Part shown: positions 1 to 6,246 of the stretch, piece by piece
Numbering within the stretch: position 1 is the first letter of the stretch
Layout: every line of letters begins with the position of its first letter
Assembly: GCA_030618505.1 (NCBI GenBank)
Contig: JAUXDF010000062.1
Location: 1 to 11,451 of the forward strand
Origin: Spongiibacteraceae bacterium
Lineage (GTDB): Bacteria > Pseudomonadota > Gammaproteobacteria > Pseudomonadales > PIVM01
Direction of reading: 5' to 3'
Length of the DNA: 11,451 nucleotides
Made by a program: the position numbers and the translations under genes
The notes under the pieces: model-generated
The model's database searches: none
What the model saw: only the letters and a program-made list of their open reading frames with translations
Told to the model about the DNA's origin: nothing

Positions 1-119
1 TCGAAAATTAAGTCCGGTCATGGCCAACGTAAATCTAGCTCCTAGGCCTTTTCAAGGCCTTTAAGTCGCAAGATTTACGTTGGCCATGACCTCTTTGTTT
101 AATTTCTGGATGGGCACTA
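1..119. mobile_element. MITE-like palindromic element, copy 1 (cut by left window edge)
   Basis: This is a short non-coding element seen a second time, in the opposite orientation, at 1513-1666. It holds a perfect 21-bp inverted repeat (16-36 and 71-91), an inner 7-bp hairpin (44-60) and an outer end at 102-119. Read on the minus strand, that outer end is TAGTGCCCATCCAGAAAT, close to both terminal repeats of copy 2. The other end lies outside the window: base 1 corresponds to a point about 25-30 bases inside copy 2. It contains no open reading frame or transposase, so if mobile it would depend on an enzyme supplied elsewhere. It begins about 25 bases past the rlmD stop codon. The alternative is a REP/BIME-type structural repeat rather than a transposon derivative. 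Confidence 0.75.
16..91. repeat. Long imperfect palindrome (21-bp arms) inside element copy 1
   Basis: The arms 16-36 and 71-91 are perfectly complementary over 21 bp. Each begins or ends with GGTCATGGCCAAC or its complement, and the variable triplet in the left arm is GTA (29-31), pairing with TAC in the right arm. The 34-base centre (37-70) carries a second hairpin, AGGCCTT-TTC-AAGGCCT. As RNA or extruded DNA this would form a long hairpin. No T-run follows on either side, so it is not a classical intrinsic terminator, though it could protect or end the rlmD transcript. Confidence 0.9.
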
Positions 120-144
120 GGCTAGGTCAAGCCACCATTCAATA

Positions 145-1434
145 TCACTTACGCTCAAACAAGGCCATCGCCTCAATATGGTGTGTTTGTGGGAACATAT
201 CCACTACGCCCGCCGACGCAAGTACAAAGCCTTTTTCCAACAAGTACTTTGCGTCACGCGCCAAGGTTGATGGATTACAGGATACATAGAGAATTTTCTC
301 AAGTGGCATTTCAGCAAGCTGTTGGCAAAGCTCTGCCGCACCATCCCTAGGCGGATCAAGCAACACTTTGTTAACCATTTCTATTTTTTTCGCACTAATG
401 GGTGTTGGCTTAAATAAATCTGCAAGGTTAAATGATACATTATCGATGCAATTAATACCGGCATTATGCCTTGCTGTGTCTACCATTGTGTTATTGCCTT
501 CAAATGCAATAACACTCTTTACACGTTTTGCCATTGGAAGGGTGAAATTACCTATCCCGCAAAACAAATCCAGTAATTGATCGTCTGCTGACAATTCCAG
601 CAGTAAAATTGCCTGGGCAATCATCGCTTGGTTAACGACGCTATTACCCTGAATAAAATCACTGGCATGAAATTCAAACTTTAAGCTCTCTCCAGTCAAT
701 GAATAACAAACCAACGTTTCCTGCTCCGTAATAAGTACCTTTGGAGGAGCGCCTTCATTTTGAGTATAGAGGACTATATTCGTCTCTTTGGCAAAATTCT
801 CAAGCCTTAAACGATCCTCTTCTTTCCAGGCATTCAATTGCCGTATCAACACTACCGGGGTATCAGCGGCAACAAGTTCAATATGACCGATGGCTTTTTT
901 ATCCTTAAATCCCTTAAGCAAATTAGCGAGCGGGATAAGTAAACTTTCCAACGCCTCCTCCAGCACTGGGCAAGCGCTCAGCTGCACAATATCCTTGCTA
1001 TTGCGCGCCCTGAAACCTAACACTAGCTCGTGCGTTTTTTTACTCCAGCGACAGGACAACCTGGCGCGCCGACGATAATGCCAGCTTGAGGATCTGATTG
1101 GTTCAAGCACCCTTTCAGGGGTAGTTTTAGCCAGCCGGGAAAACTGCTGCAGTAAAACATCCTGCTTATACTCAGGTTGTTTCTCACCACTACAATATTG
1201 AAAATCACAGCCACCACAACGTTCATAAACAGGACACGCCGGTGCTACACGGTCAGCAGAAGCCTGAATCACTGACTGTAACTCCGCTTCAATAAACCGC
1301 CGTTTTTTTTGTTTGATTGCTACCCTAACCGTCTCACCCGGCAATGCCCCTGGAATAAAACAAGCCTTACCGTCCAGGCGACTAACACCGCGCAAATCAT
1401 GACTCAGGCCGTCAATAAGCAGTTCATTTTTCAT
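145..1434 (-). CDS. rlmD: 23S rRNA (uracil-1939-C5)-methyltransferase RlmD
   Basis: RlmD uses S-adenosylmethionine to methylate U1939 of 23S rRNA in the cytoplasm. The 429-residue product has an N-terminal TRAM-like RNA-binding segment (about 1-60). A [4Fe-4S] cysteine set follows, CPVYERCGGC (C67, C73, C76) plus a fourth cysteine, C155, in SACPV. The C-terminal Rossmann methyltransferase has LLDLFCGIGNFTLP as the SAM loop, the catalytic cysteine C386 in YVSCNPSTLARD and the base E421 in HHIEAMALF. These match E. coli RumA/RlmD (C389, E424) closely. The start chosen is ATG at 1434, which aligns with the family; an in-frame GTG at 1464 would add ten residues. Neither start has a clear Shine-Dalgarno sequence. 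In many gammaproteobacteria this gene lies between cysM and relA; here tig lies upstream and inverted element copies flank it on both sides. The paralogue RlmC is less likely because the length and cysteine spacing fit RlmD. Confidence 0.93.
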   Translation of the reverse strand: MKNELLIDGLSHDLRGVSRLDGKACFIPGALPGETVRVAIKQKKRRFIEAELQSVIQASADRVAPACPVYERCGGCDFQYCSGEKQPEYKQDVLLQQFSRLAKTTPERVLEPIRSSSWHYRRRARLSCRWSKKTHELVLGFRARNSKDIVQLSACPVLEEALESLLIPLANLLKGFKDKKAIGHIELVAADTPVVLIRQLNAWKEEDRLRLENFAKETNIVLYTQNEGAPPKVLITEQETLVCYSLTGESLKFEFHASDFIQGNSVVNQAMIAQAILLLELSADDQLLDLFCGIGNFTLPMAKRVKSVIAFEGNNTMVDTARHNAGINCIDNVSFNLADLFKPTPISAKKIEMVNKVLLDPPRDGAAELCQQLAEMPLEKILYVSCNPSTLARDAKYLLEKGFVLASAGVVDMFPQTHHIEAMALFERK

Positions 1435-1506
1435 CTGTATTAAAACTATATGATGCGCCGCCACGCAAAGTTGTGGCAGCGCGAATTAAAGGAGTATGGG
1501 AGCAAT

Positions 1507-1523
1507 GGCACTTAGTTAGTGCC
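1507..1523. repeat. Short inverted repeat at the left end of element copy 2
   Basis: GGCACT (1507-1512), a five-base spacer TAGTT and AGTGCC (1518-1523) form a perfect inverted repeat. The outer half resembles the end of another element copy facing the opposite way (compare ATGGGCACTAG at the end of copy 1). It may be the scar of a neighbouring or nested insertion. As an RNA hairpin it is too short to be assigned a role. Confidence 0.5.
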
Positions 1524-1666
1524 TATCCAGAAATCAAACAAAGAGGTCATGGCCAACACCAATCTTGCGACTTAAAGGCCTTGAAAAGGCCTAGGAGCTA
1601 GATTGGTGTTGGCCATGACCGGACTTAATTATCGAAAACTACCAGTTTCTGGATGGACACTAACTA
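1513..1666. mobile_element. MITE-like palindromic element, copy 2 (complete, about 154 bp)
   Basis: This is the complete copy, inverted relative to copy 1. The left end (1513-1533) and the reverse complement of the right end (1646-1666) share 19 of 21 positions, with consensus TAGTTAGTGYCYATCCAGAA. Inside lie a 21-bp perfect inverted repeat (1545-1565 and 1600-1620) and a 34-base centre (1566-1599) that is the exact reverse complement of the copy 1 centre. No coding capacity is present. It sits between the tig stop codon (four bases from its right end) and the rlmD start. An exact target duplication cannot be fixed: a YTAG sequence lies at or just outside every visible end, and a TA or TAG duplication is possible. 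The element is probably non-autonomous; its family is not recognised. Confidence 0.8.
1545..1620. repeat. Long palindrome (21-bp arms) inside element copy 2
   Basis: The arms 1545-1565 and 1600-1620 are perfectly complementary. The variable triplet is ACC (1558-1560), pairing with GGT in the other arm, where copy 1 has GTA pairing with TAC. The inner hairpin AAGGCCTT/AGGCCT and the 34-base centre are unchanged from copy 1. It lies just downstream of tig, so it would form a hairpin at the 3' end of the tig message. Confidence 0.9.
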
Positions 1667-1670
1667 GCCG

Positions 1671-3026
1671 TCAGTCTTCAGATGCTTCTGCATCATCCGC
1701 ACCTTCCTCTTTGCTCTGAGGTGCTGGTTCAGGCTTCAAAACCTCATCATAATCTGAGGATTTCTCAGTAACTGTAGCCGATTCAAGGATTTTTTCAACC
1801 ACCATTTCCTCAAGAACAAGATTCTCAATAGATGCCAGTTGTTGCTCATTACCGTAATAATATTCGACTACCTGCTGCGGATCCTCATAGGTTGCTGCCA
1901 TCTCTTCAATGGTCTTTTTCACGCGATCAGCATCAGGTTTAACGCTTTCACTTTGAATGACTTCTGAAAGAATAAGCCCCAATGATACGCGGCGCTCGGC
2001 CTGCTCTTTAAAAAGCTCATCGGGCAGGATAGAAGGGTCAAGCTGGGCACCGCCGCCACCGAACTGCTGGAAAGCCTGATTACGCAGTGTTGATATTTCA
2101 GAAGAAATCAGTGCACTTGGCAGATCAAAGGTATTATCTGCCAGCAAACCGTCCATCACCTGGCTTTTAATTTTGTTCTTTGCCGCCTGCTCTAGCTCAC
2201 GGCCCATATTTTTTCGTACTTCTATGCGAAAAGCGTCTTCGCCACCCTCTTTTACACCGAACTTGGCGAAAAACTCATCGTTCAACGCAGGTTGCACCTT
2301 TTCACTGACGGTGTTTACTTTGATTTTAAAGGCAACTGCTGCACCTTTAAGCTCCTCAGCATGATAATCTTGCGGAAATGAAAGATCAGCGGTTTTCTCT
2401 TCACCGGCCTTCATGCCGACGATGGCATCTTCAAAACCCGGAATCATACTGCCAGAGCCCAACTCCAGATCGCTTCCTTCAGCGCTACCACCTTCAAAGG
2501 GCTCGCCATCTTTAGTGCCCTGAAAATCTATATTAACCTGATTACCATTTTCAGCCGCCTGATCTACCTCTTCAAAAGCAGCCTGCTGAGTGCGTAAGGT
2601 ATCAATCATCTTTTCGACGTCATCGTCAGTAATTTCAGCATTCAGCTTCTCTACATTAATGCTGCCAAAACCTGTAAGCTTCACCTCGGGATATACTTCA
2701 AAGGTTGCGACAAACTCAAAGTCGACTCCCTCACCCATTTCTTTAGGCTCGATCGAAGGCTGACCCGCTGGCTTTATTTTTTCTTGCTCAATAGCTTCGT
2801 AGAAAGACTGGCTCATAATTTCGCCGAGCACCTCTTGACGAATGCCTGCGCCATAACGCTGCTTAACCACCTTAACAGGCACCTTGCCAGCGCGAAAACC
2901 ATCTATGCGTACTGTACGCGCAGCTTTCTTTAGTCGTACACTAACTTCGCTGTCCACTTTTTCAGCGGGCACACCTATTGTTAAACGACGCTCTAGACCG
3001 GAAACCGTTTCAATTGAAACCTGCAT
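1671..3026 (-). CDS. tig: Trigger factor (ribosome-associated chaperone, peptidyl-prolyl isomerase)
   Basis: Trigger factor binds ribosomal protein L23 at the exit tunnel and shields nascent chains. The 451-residue protein has all three domains. The N-terminal ribosome-binding domain carries the signature GFRAGKVP at 43-50 (F44, R45 as in E. coli). The FKBP-like PPIase domain spans roughly 160-245 (GNQVNIDFQG, MIPGFEDAIVGMKAGEEK). The helical C-terminal chaperone domain follows and ends in an acidic, low-complexity tail. It is slightly longer than the 432 residues of E. coli, mostly from that tail. The start MQVSIETVSGLERR is the family's usual one and has a GAGGAT ribosome-binding site. Downstream one would expect clpP-clpX; instead the repeat element and rlmD follow. 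A promoter-like region with GC-rich discriminators lies upstream. Confidence 0.96.
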   Translation of the reverse strand: MQVSIETVSGLERRLTIGVPAEKVDSEVSVRLKKAARTVRIDGFRAGKVPVKVVKQRYGAGIRQEVLGEIMSQSFYEAIEQEKIKPAGQPSIEPKEMGEGVDFEFVATFEVYPEVKLTGFGSINVEKLNAEITDDDVEKMIDTLRTQQAAFEEVDQAAENGNQVNIDFQGTKDGEPFEGGSAEGSDLELGSGSMIPGFEDAIVGMKAGEEKTADLSFPQDYHAEELKGAAVAFKIKVNTVSEKVQPALNDEFFAKFGVKEGGEDAFRIEVRKNMGRELEQAAKNKIKSQVMDGLLADNTFDLPSALISSEISTLRNQAFQQFGGGGAQLDPSILPDELFKEQAERRVSLGLILSEVIQSESVKPDADRVKKTIEEMAATYEDPQQVVEYYYGNEQQLASIENLVLEEMVVEKILESATVTEKSSDYDEVLKPEPAPQSKEEGADDAEASED

Positions 3027-3146
3027 GGATGATCCTCATTTTATATCGGAGGTATGTTACTTATTAGAATGCGTGAATCTTTGCGCTTTTGTGTAAACCA
3101 TGCCTGAAACACAGCCTTACCCTGAGCATTTTGATCAGATGCATCC

Positions 3147-3240
3147 TTAATCGTATGGTTAAATGTGCTGCAAAAGAAGAGGTGCGCGCAATATAACGCT
3201 TATCAAAGCCTGAGCTATGCATGGCTAACCATATGATTTA
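3147..3240. repeat. Imperfect inverted repeat in the tig leader region
   Basis: TTAATCGTATGGTTAAA (3147-3163) and the reverse complement of 3224-3240 (TAAATCATATGGTTAGC) agree at 13 of 17 positions, with ATGGTTA intact. About 60 bases separate the arms, and the proximal promoter-like motif lies between them. They could be paired operator sites or a long stem in a tig leader transcript. The function is unknown. Confidence 0.4.
3190..3218 (-). promoter_or_regulatory. Weak promoter-like motif proximal to tig (P2)
   Basis: On the minus strand TATATT (3190-3195) is followed at once by GCGCGCACC (3181-3189), the same discriminator as at the distal site. The -35 region at 17 bp (ATAGCT) is poor. 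It may be a weak or activator-dependent promoter, or a duplicated remnant of the distal one. Confidence 0.35.
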
Positions 3241-3327
3241 CCTGAATTCTTCAACACCGCTTTACATGGCTCAGCTTGACTCTACGCCTATTTGTCGCGA
3301 AAGCTGCACAATAGCCACGGTGCGCGC

Positions 3328-3355
3328 ATTATACTGACTGCCCCCACAGATTCAA
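3328..3355 (-). promoter_or_regulatory. Likely sigma-70 promoter for tig (P1) with GC-rich discriminator
   Basis: On the minus strand TTGAAT (3350-3355), a 16-bp spacer and a perfect TATAAT (3328-3333) are followed by GCGCGCACC (3319-3327). The start of transcription would be near 3320, leaving a leader of about 295 bases before tig. A GC-rich discriminator directly after the -10 box is typical of promoters under stringent (ppGpp) and growth-rate control. Confidence 0.65.
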
Positions 3356-3363
3356 GTACTGAG

Positions 3364-3524
3364 AAAAGGCATATCCACGAACTACAGCGAAGAGAATAGA
3401 TGCAACAGATACTTTCTGACTCACCCCAGCTTGCCGCCAAGAAAAAAGCCAAGAACAGAGTTTATTTAAGAACGTAGAGGAAGGCTGTAATTTTTTGTTT
3501 AATTTACCAAGGGAGACTTAATGT
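3364..3524. other. Intergenic stretch downstream of the PilZ gene, no gene seen
   Basis: With 3027-3363 this makes up a gap of about 500 bases between tig and the PilZ gene. No convincing reading frame, RNA gene or terminator hairpin was found in this part. It has a short direct repeat GCCAAGAA (twice, 3432-3455 region) and an A/T-rich tract at 3491-3505. The tig promoter motifs fill the other part of the gap. Confidence 0.5.
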
Positions 3525-4322
3525 CTAGCCCTCCGCCTCCCCGTCGGCAGAACCAGATAGCTTTTTCAGCTCTCTTTGTAACTGAACCAATATACGATCC
3601 AGCGATTTCTGATCGTGCTTATCCATCTTGTTAAAACGACAGCCCAGTTGCGTACAACGGTAGGGGGCTTTCTTAAACTCGAAGCTTACTACCTCTAAAT
3701 TACAGAAGATTATTTCGTCATCAGGCAGACTTAGCTCAACCCCCTTCAGGATACGGTCTTTTTGAACCCTGCTGCTGATGTTTTTATCAATCCTCAGGGC
3801 GATTCCCTCAGATGAGATATTGATAATTTCACACAGCCTCAGCCCTAACCCGGATAGCGGCACACGCAAGCGCATACCCATATCACGACTGACCGGCAGG
3901 CGATAGAAGGCCCTGCGCTGATTAGCCTTAACCGAGCTAGGCAAAGTAATACGGTAAGCGGGCGAACCCTGGTACATTTCAATAGCCGAGATAGTACTAA
4001 TAAATTTCACCGGCATGCCACGCTCACTGGAGGTAATGGTGATGCTTTCACCAAGGCCAATATGTGAATCGGTTACAGCGGGGAAAAGCTCGTCAATTAA
4101 CAAGGACTTACTCTTGCTGTCAATATCGATAATCAGGCTTTGATACCGCCCACTGCGGGTGTTCAACTCTGCGTTGATAAAGGTGTGATTGCGATGAAGC
4201 TCCTGTAGCCGAAGCAGAACCTCGGTATCGATCACACTTTCTTTTGGCTCAGTGGGGGTGCCAAACAGGGAGAAAAAATTATGGATGAAACCGCGGTTTT
4301 TACTCGAACTTTGAAGCTGCAT
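3525..4322 (-). CDS. PilZ-domain protein, YcgR/FlgZ-like flagellar brake type
   Basis: This is a probable cyclic-di-GMP receptor. The N-terminal half (about 30-130) resembles the YcgR N-terminal domain (TEVLLRLQELHRN, later ITLPSSVKANQRR). The C-terminal half is a PilZ domain with both c-di-GMP motifs: RxxxR in QRRAFYR (R137, R141) and NxSxxG in NISSEG (N168, S170, G173). In YcgR, bound c-di-GMP drives interaction with the flagellar motor and slows swimming; that role here is inferred from the family. No membrane segment or signal peptide is seen. The start is uncertain. ATG at 4322 follows AGAGAG at a good distance and is preferred. ATG at 4367 and TTG at 4382 are in frame but lack a ribosome-binding site and would add 15 or 20 residues. 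No flagellar genes are adjacent; the gene follows tRNA-Leu. Confidence 0.82.
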   Translation of the reverse strand: MQLQSSSKNRGFIHNFFSLFGTPTEPKESVIDTEVLLRLQELHRNHTFINAELNTRSGRYQSLIIDIDSKSKSLLIDELFPAVTDSHIGLGESITITSSERGMPVKFISTISAIEMYQGSPAYRITLPSSVKANQRRAFYRLPVSRDMGMRLRVPLSGLGLRLCEIINISSEGIALRIDKNISSRVQKDRILKGVELSLPDDEIIFCNLEVVSFEFKKAPYRCTQLGCRFNKMDKHDQKSLDRILVQLQRELKKLSGSADGEAEG

Positions 4323-4529
4323 TGCCATCTCTCTAAGAATATGGGTCTGCTTTAATATTAGCGGCATAATAAAATCAACCAAAAGATCGTTTTTTTATAA
4401 CCAGAAAAGAATCGGAGTTATAGAGAATAAGGCTTTTCAAGCAGCTTGGCCTATTAATCGACAGGCTCACGAAAAGAACTAAAACGATATCGCCACAAAA
4501 GAAATTTTATCAATCCAGAGAGGAGTACT

Positions 4530-4557
4530 CTTGGCATCTATTTCCACAGATACCAAG
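4530..4557 (-). terminator. Hairpin just 3' of tRNA-Leu, possible end or processing signal
   Basis: On the minus strand CTTGGTATCT and AGATGCCAAG pair over 10 bp with one G-U pair and an 8-base loop, beginning ten bases after the encoded CCA. No T-run follows, so it is not a textbook intrinsic terminator. It may act in 3' processing of the tRNA precursor. Confidence 0.4.
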
Positions 4558-4566
4558 GGTAAAATA

Positions 4567-4652
<86 letters not shown>

Positions 4653-4760
4653 TGTTTGAGCTGTGCTTTGAGTTTTTACAAGCTAAAAAGCCCGCGTTAA
4701 ACAAAAGTTTTTTAAGCTTTCCCACGTCCATTAAGGTGTGGTCAATCACAGAGGTGCGCG

Positions 4761-4789
4761 ATTCTGCCACATCGTTCACGGTCACGCAA
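4761..4789 (-). promoter_or_regulatory. Promoter for tRNA-Leu with GC-rich discriminator
   Basis: On the minus strand TTGCGT (4784-4789), a 17-bp spacer and CAGAAT (4761-4766) are followed by CGCGCACC (4753-4760). The predicted start near 4755 leaves about 100 bases of leader before the tRNA. The discriminator is shared with the two promoter-like sites upstream of tig. Confidence 0.6.
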
Positions 4790-4795
4790 CAGCGA

Positions 4796-4848
4796 TTTTA
4801 AAAAATAGCTGGCCGATAGCGAAAAAGCGCGTGATACCGAAAAATCAC
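4796..4848 (-). terminator. Weak terminator-like region after the cupin gene
   Basis: On the minus strand GTGAT and ATCAC (4831-4848, overlapping the stop codon) can form a 5-bp stem followed by GCGCTTTTTCG. Further on, GCTATCGGCCAGC precedes the T-run TATTTTTT. Both stems are short, so termination here is only possible, not shown. It would separate the cupin gene from the tRNA promoter. Confidence 0.25.
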
Positions 4849-6224
4849 TTCGGAATCGCCAATAAAAAAACTACCTCTTGATCATTAAAGGCTTTCAGCT
4901 GTTTATCAAAACGTGAGGGAAGCAGGCTTGCCTGTTCACAGACAAGCCGCTGCTCGCCCACGGAGAGCTCACCAACAACAACTACCACAAGACAATAGGC
5001 ATTATGTACTGACGGCGAGTATATAGCACCGGGCGACAGCCTCACTCGCAGCACTTCAAAGTCATCAAAATTAACAATTCTTTCAACCAGCAAACCCTGC
5101 TGATTTAATATCACTGCAAAGGGTTCAGTTCCAAAGGTTTCGGTCTTAACCAGTTTTAACGCAGCAGCGGTATCCCATCCACCCTGAGTGAGCACCTTCT
5201 GCCCAAATGAGAGTATTTTTCGCTCATAAACCGGCGTTTGAAACTCAATGGTGCGAACACCGTGCTGAAGTGAATGGGGGGTTAACAGGGGGACACTCAC
5301 CACATCACCTACCCTCAGAGATTTGAGGGCGGTAAATTCATCCATTGCTTGCCTTAATCGACATTCCCTTTCCTGGACATCTGGCGGCAGTTGGGATTCC
5401 CATTCCTTCAGCTGAGATACAGGTATTGGAACATTGATATCGATACCTGCTTCGAGGCGTTTTTTATCGATACTCTTATCAATCTGCTCGCGAACTAATC
5501 TATAATCATTTACCGCTAATTGATAATCCGCTAAATACTCACGCGTGTTTTTATAGCCAGCCAGTTTTTCTTTATCAAAACCAAAACGAATTTTCCCAAC
5601 ACCATCCGGCCAGGCTGCTTTATCAATATGGGTAACAACATAGACCTCCTGCTTTTTTTCATGAAGCTCAAAATACAGATCTCCATAAACTTCATCAGGC
5701 AGTGGATCCAGAATTTTAAGTAGTACAAGACTATTATGAGAACCGAGTAAACGCCGGGGAGCTGCCGCCATTAGCCAGGGAAGTTTCAGCTGATGAACAC
5801 CGTCAGAAACAGATGAAACACCGCGCGCCTCAATTCCCGTGTACCAGATCTCCTGTCCCCAAGGTTTGGGAATATCGACACTACTCAGGGGCATGGCATC
5901 ACCTAAAGAGATGACCGGTGAATCAAGTGCCTTAGCCAAGACATCCAAATCAAGCTCAGTACCTGCAAGCACCTTTTCTACTGCACGGCAGCAATCTGTG
6001 AGTAAAATTCTGATTTTCTCTACTGGCCTTAGCGCATTAATTTCGTAGAAAACATACAGCAAGGGTTCTACATCACTGTCTAACCAGTATTGCTGCAGGT
6101 GAAACTGGCAAACCAATATTGATTTACAGCTGCCATCTGCATCACACTCTAAGCTTGCGAGATGGCTATCCAAAACTTGCTCAGGATTATTAACAATTCC
6201 CTCAATGATAGAGATCGTTCTCAT
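4845..6224 (-). CDS. Cupin-fold protein resembling type I mannose-6-phosphate isomerase
   Basis: The 459-residue protein has no assured function. Residues 119-127 (PKPWGQEIW) resemble a start-of-cupin motif of phosphomannose isomerases. FELHEKKQEVYVV (185-197) lines up with the metal-binding QxH...E stretch of type I enzymes, with ELH (186-188) in place of QxH and E193 as the acidic ligand. A helical insert (about 213-300) comes next, then LTPHSLQHGVRTIEFQTP (314-331), which resembles the later histidine-bearing motif (H317). A second cupin-like half ends the protein. The N-terminal 110 residues are unlike ManA. The ATG at 6224 is chosen because GGA lies seven bases upstream; an in-frame TTG at 6236 is weaker. 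It begins 22 bases after the fieF stop, so the two are probably co-transcribed. No signal peptide or membrane segment is seen. A metal-dependent sugar-phosphate isomerase is plausible, but a non-catalytic or regulatory cupin is also possible. Confidence 0.6.
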   Translation of the reverse strand: MRTISIIEGIVNNPEQVLDSHLASLECDADGSCKSILVCQFHLQQYWLDSDVEPLLYVFYEINALRPVEKIRILLTDCCRAVEKVLAGTELDLDVLAKALDSPVISLGDAMPLSSVDIPKPWGQEIWYTGIEARGVSSVSDGVHQLKLPWLMAAAPRRLLGSHNSLVLLKILDPLPDEVYGDLYFELHEKKQEVYVVTHIDKAAWPDGVGKIRFGFDKEKLAGYKNTREYLADYQLAVNDYRLVREQIDKSIDKKRLEAGIDINVPIPVSQLKEWESQLPPDVQERECRLRQAMDEFTALKSLRVGDVVSVPLLTPHSLQHGVRTIEFQTPVYERKILSFGQKVLTQGGWDTAAALKLVKTETFGTEPFAVILNQQGLLVERIVNFDDFEVLRVRLSPGAIYSPSVHNAYCLVVVVVGELSVGEQRLVCEQASLLPSRFDKQLKAFNDQEVVFLLAIPK

Positions 6225-6246
6225 AAAAACGTCCAAAAAAATCGCT

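Noticed and set aside
16..91. Intrinsic terminator for rlmD formed by the palindrome.
   Set aside because: The hairpin is strong but no T-run follows on the minus strand, and the same structure occurs as part of a repeated element.
1..1666. CRISPR-like or retron-type RNA in the repeated palindromes.
   Set aside because: Only two copies in inverted orientation are present, with no spacer pattern, reverse transcriptase or cas gene nearby.
3494..3505. Exact 12-base match TTTGTTTAATTT to element copy 1 (94-105), just past the PilZ gene stop codon, possibly a relic of a third copy.
   Set aside because: The match is A/T-rich and short, and neither the terminal repeat nor the palindrome is recognisable around it, so chance is an adequate explanation.
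4380..4382. TTG start giving a 285-residue PilZ protein.
   Set aside because: There is no ribosome-binding site upstream and the extra N-terminal residues fall outside the family alignment; ATG at 4322 is better supported.
4430..4454. Imperfect palindrome AGGC-TTTT-CAAGC-A-GCTTG-GCCT between the PilZ gene and tRNA-Leu.
   Set aside because: The inner arms leave a one-base loop that cannot fold as RNA and the outer arms are only four bases; too weak to call.
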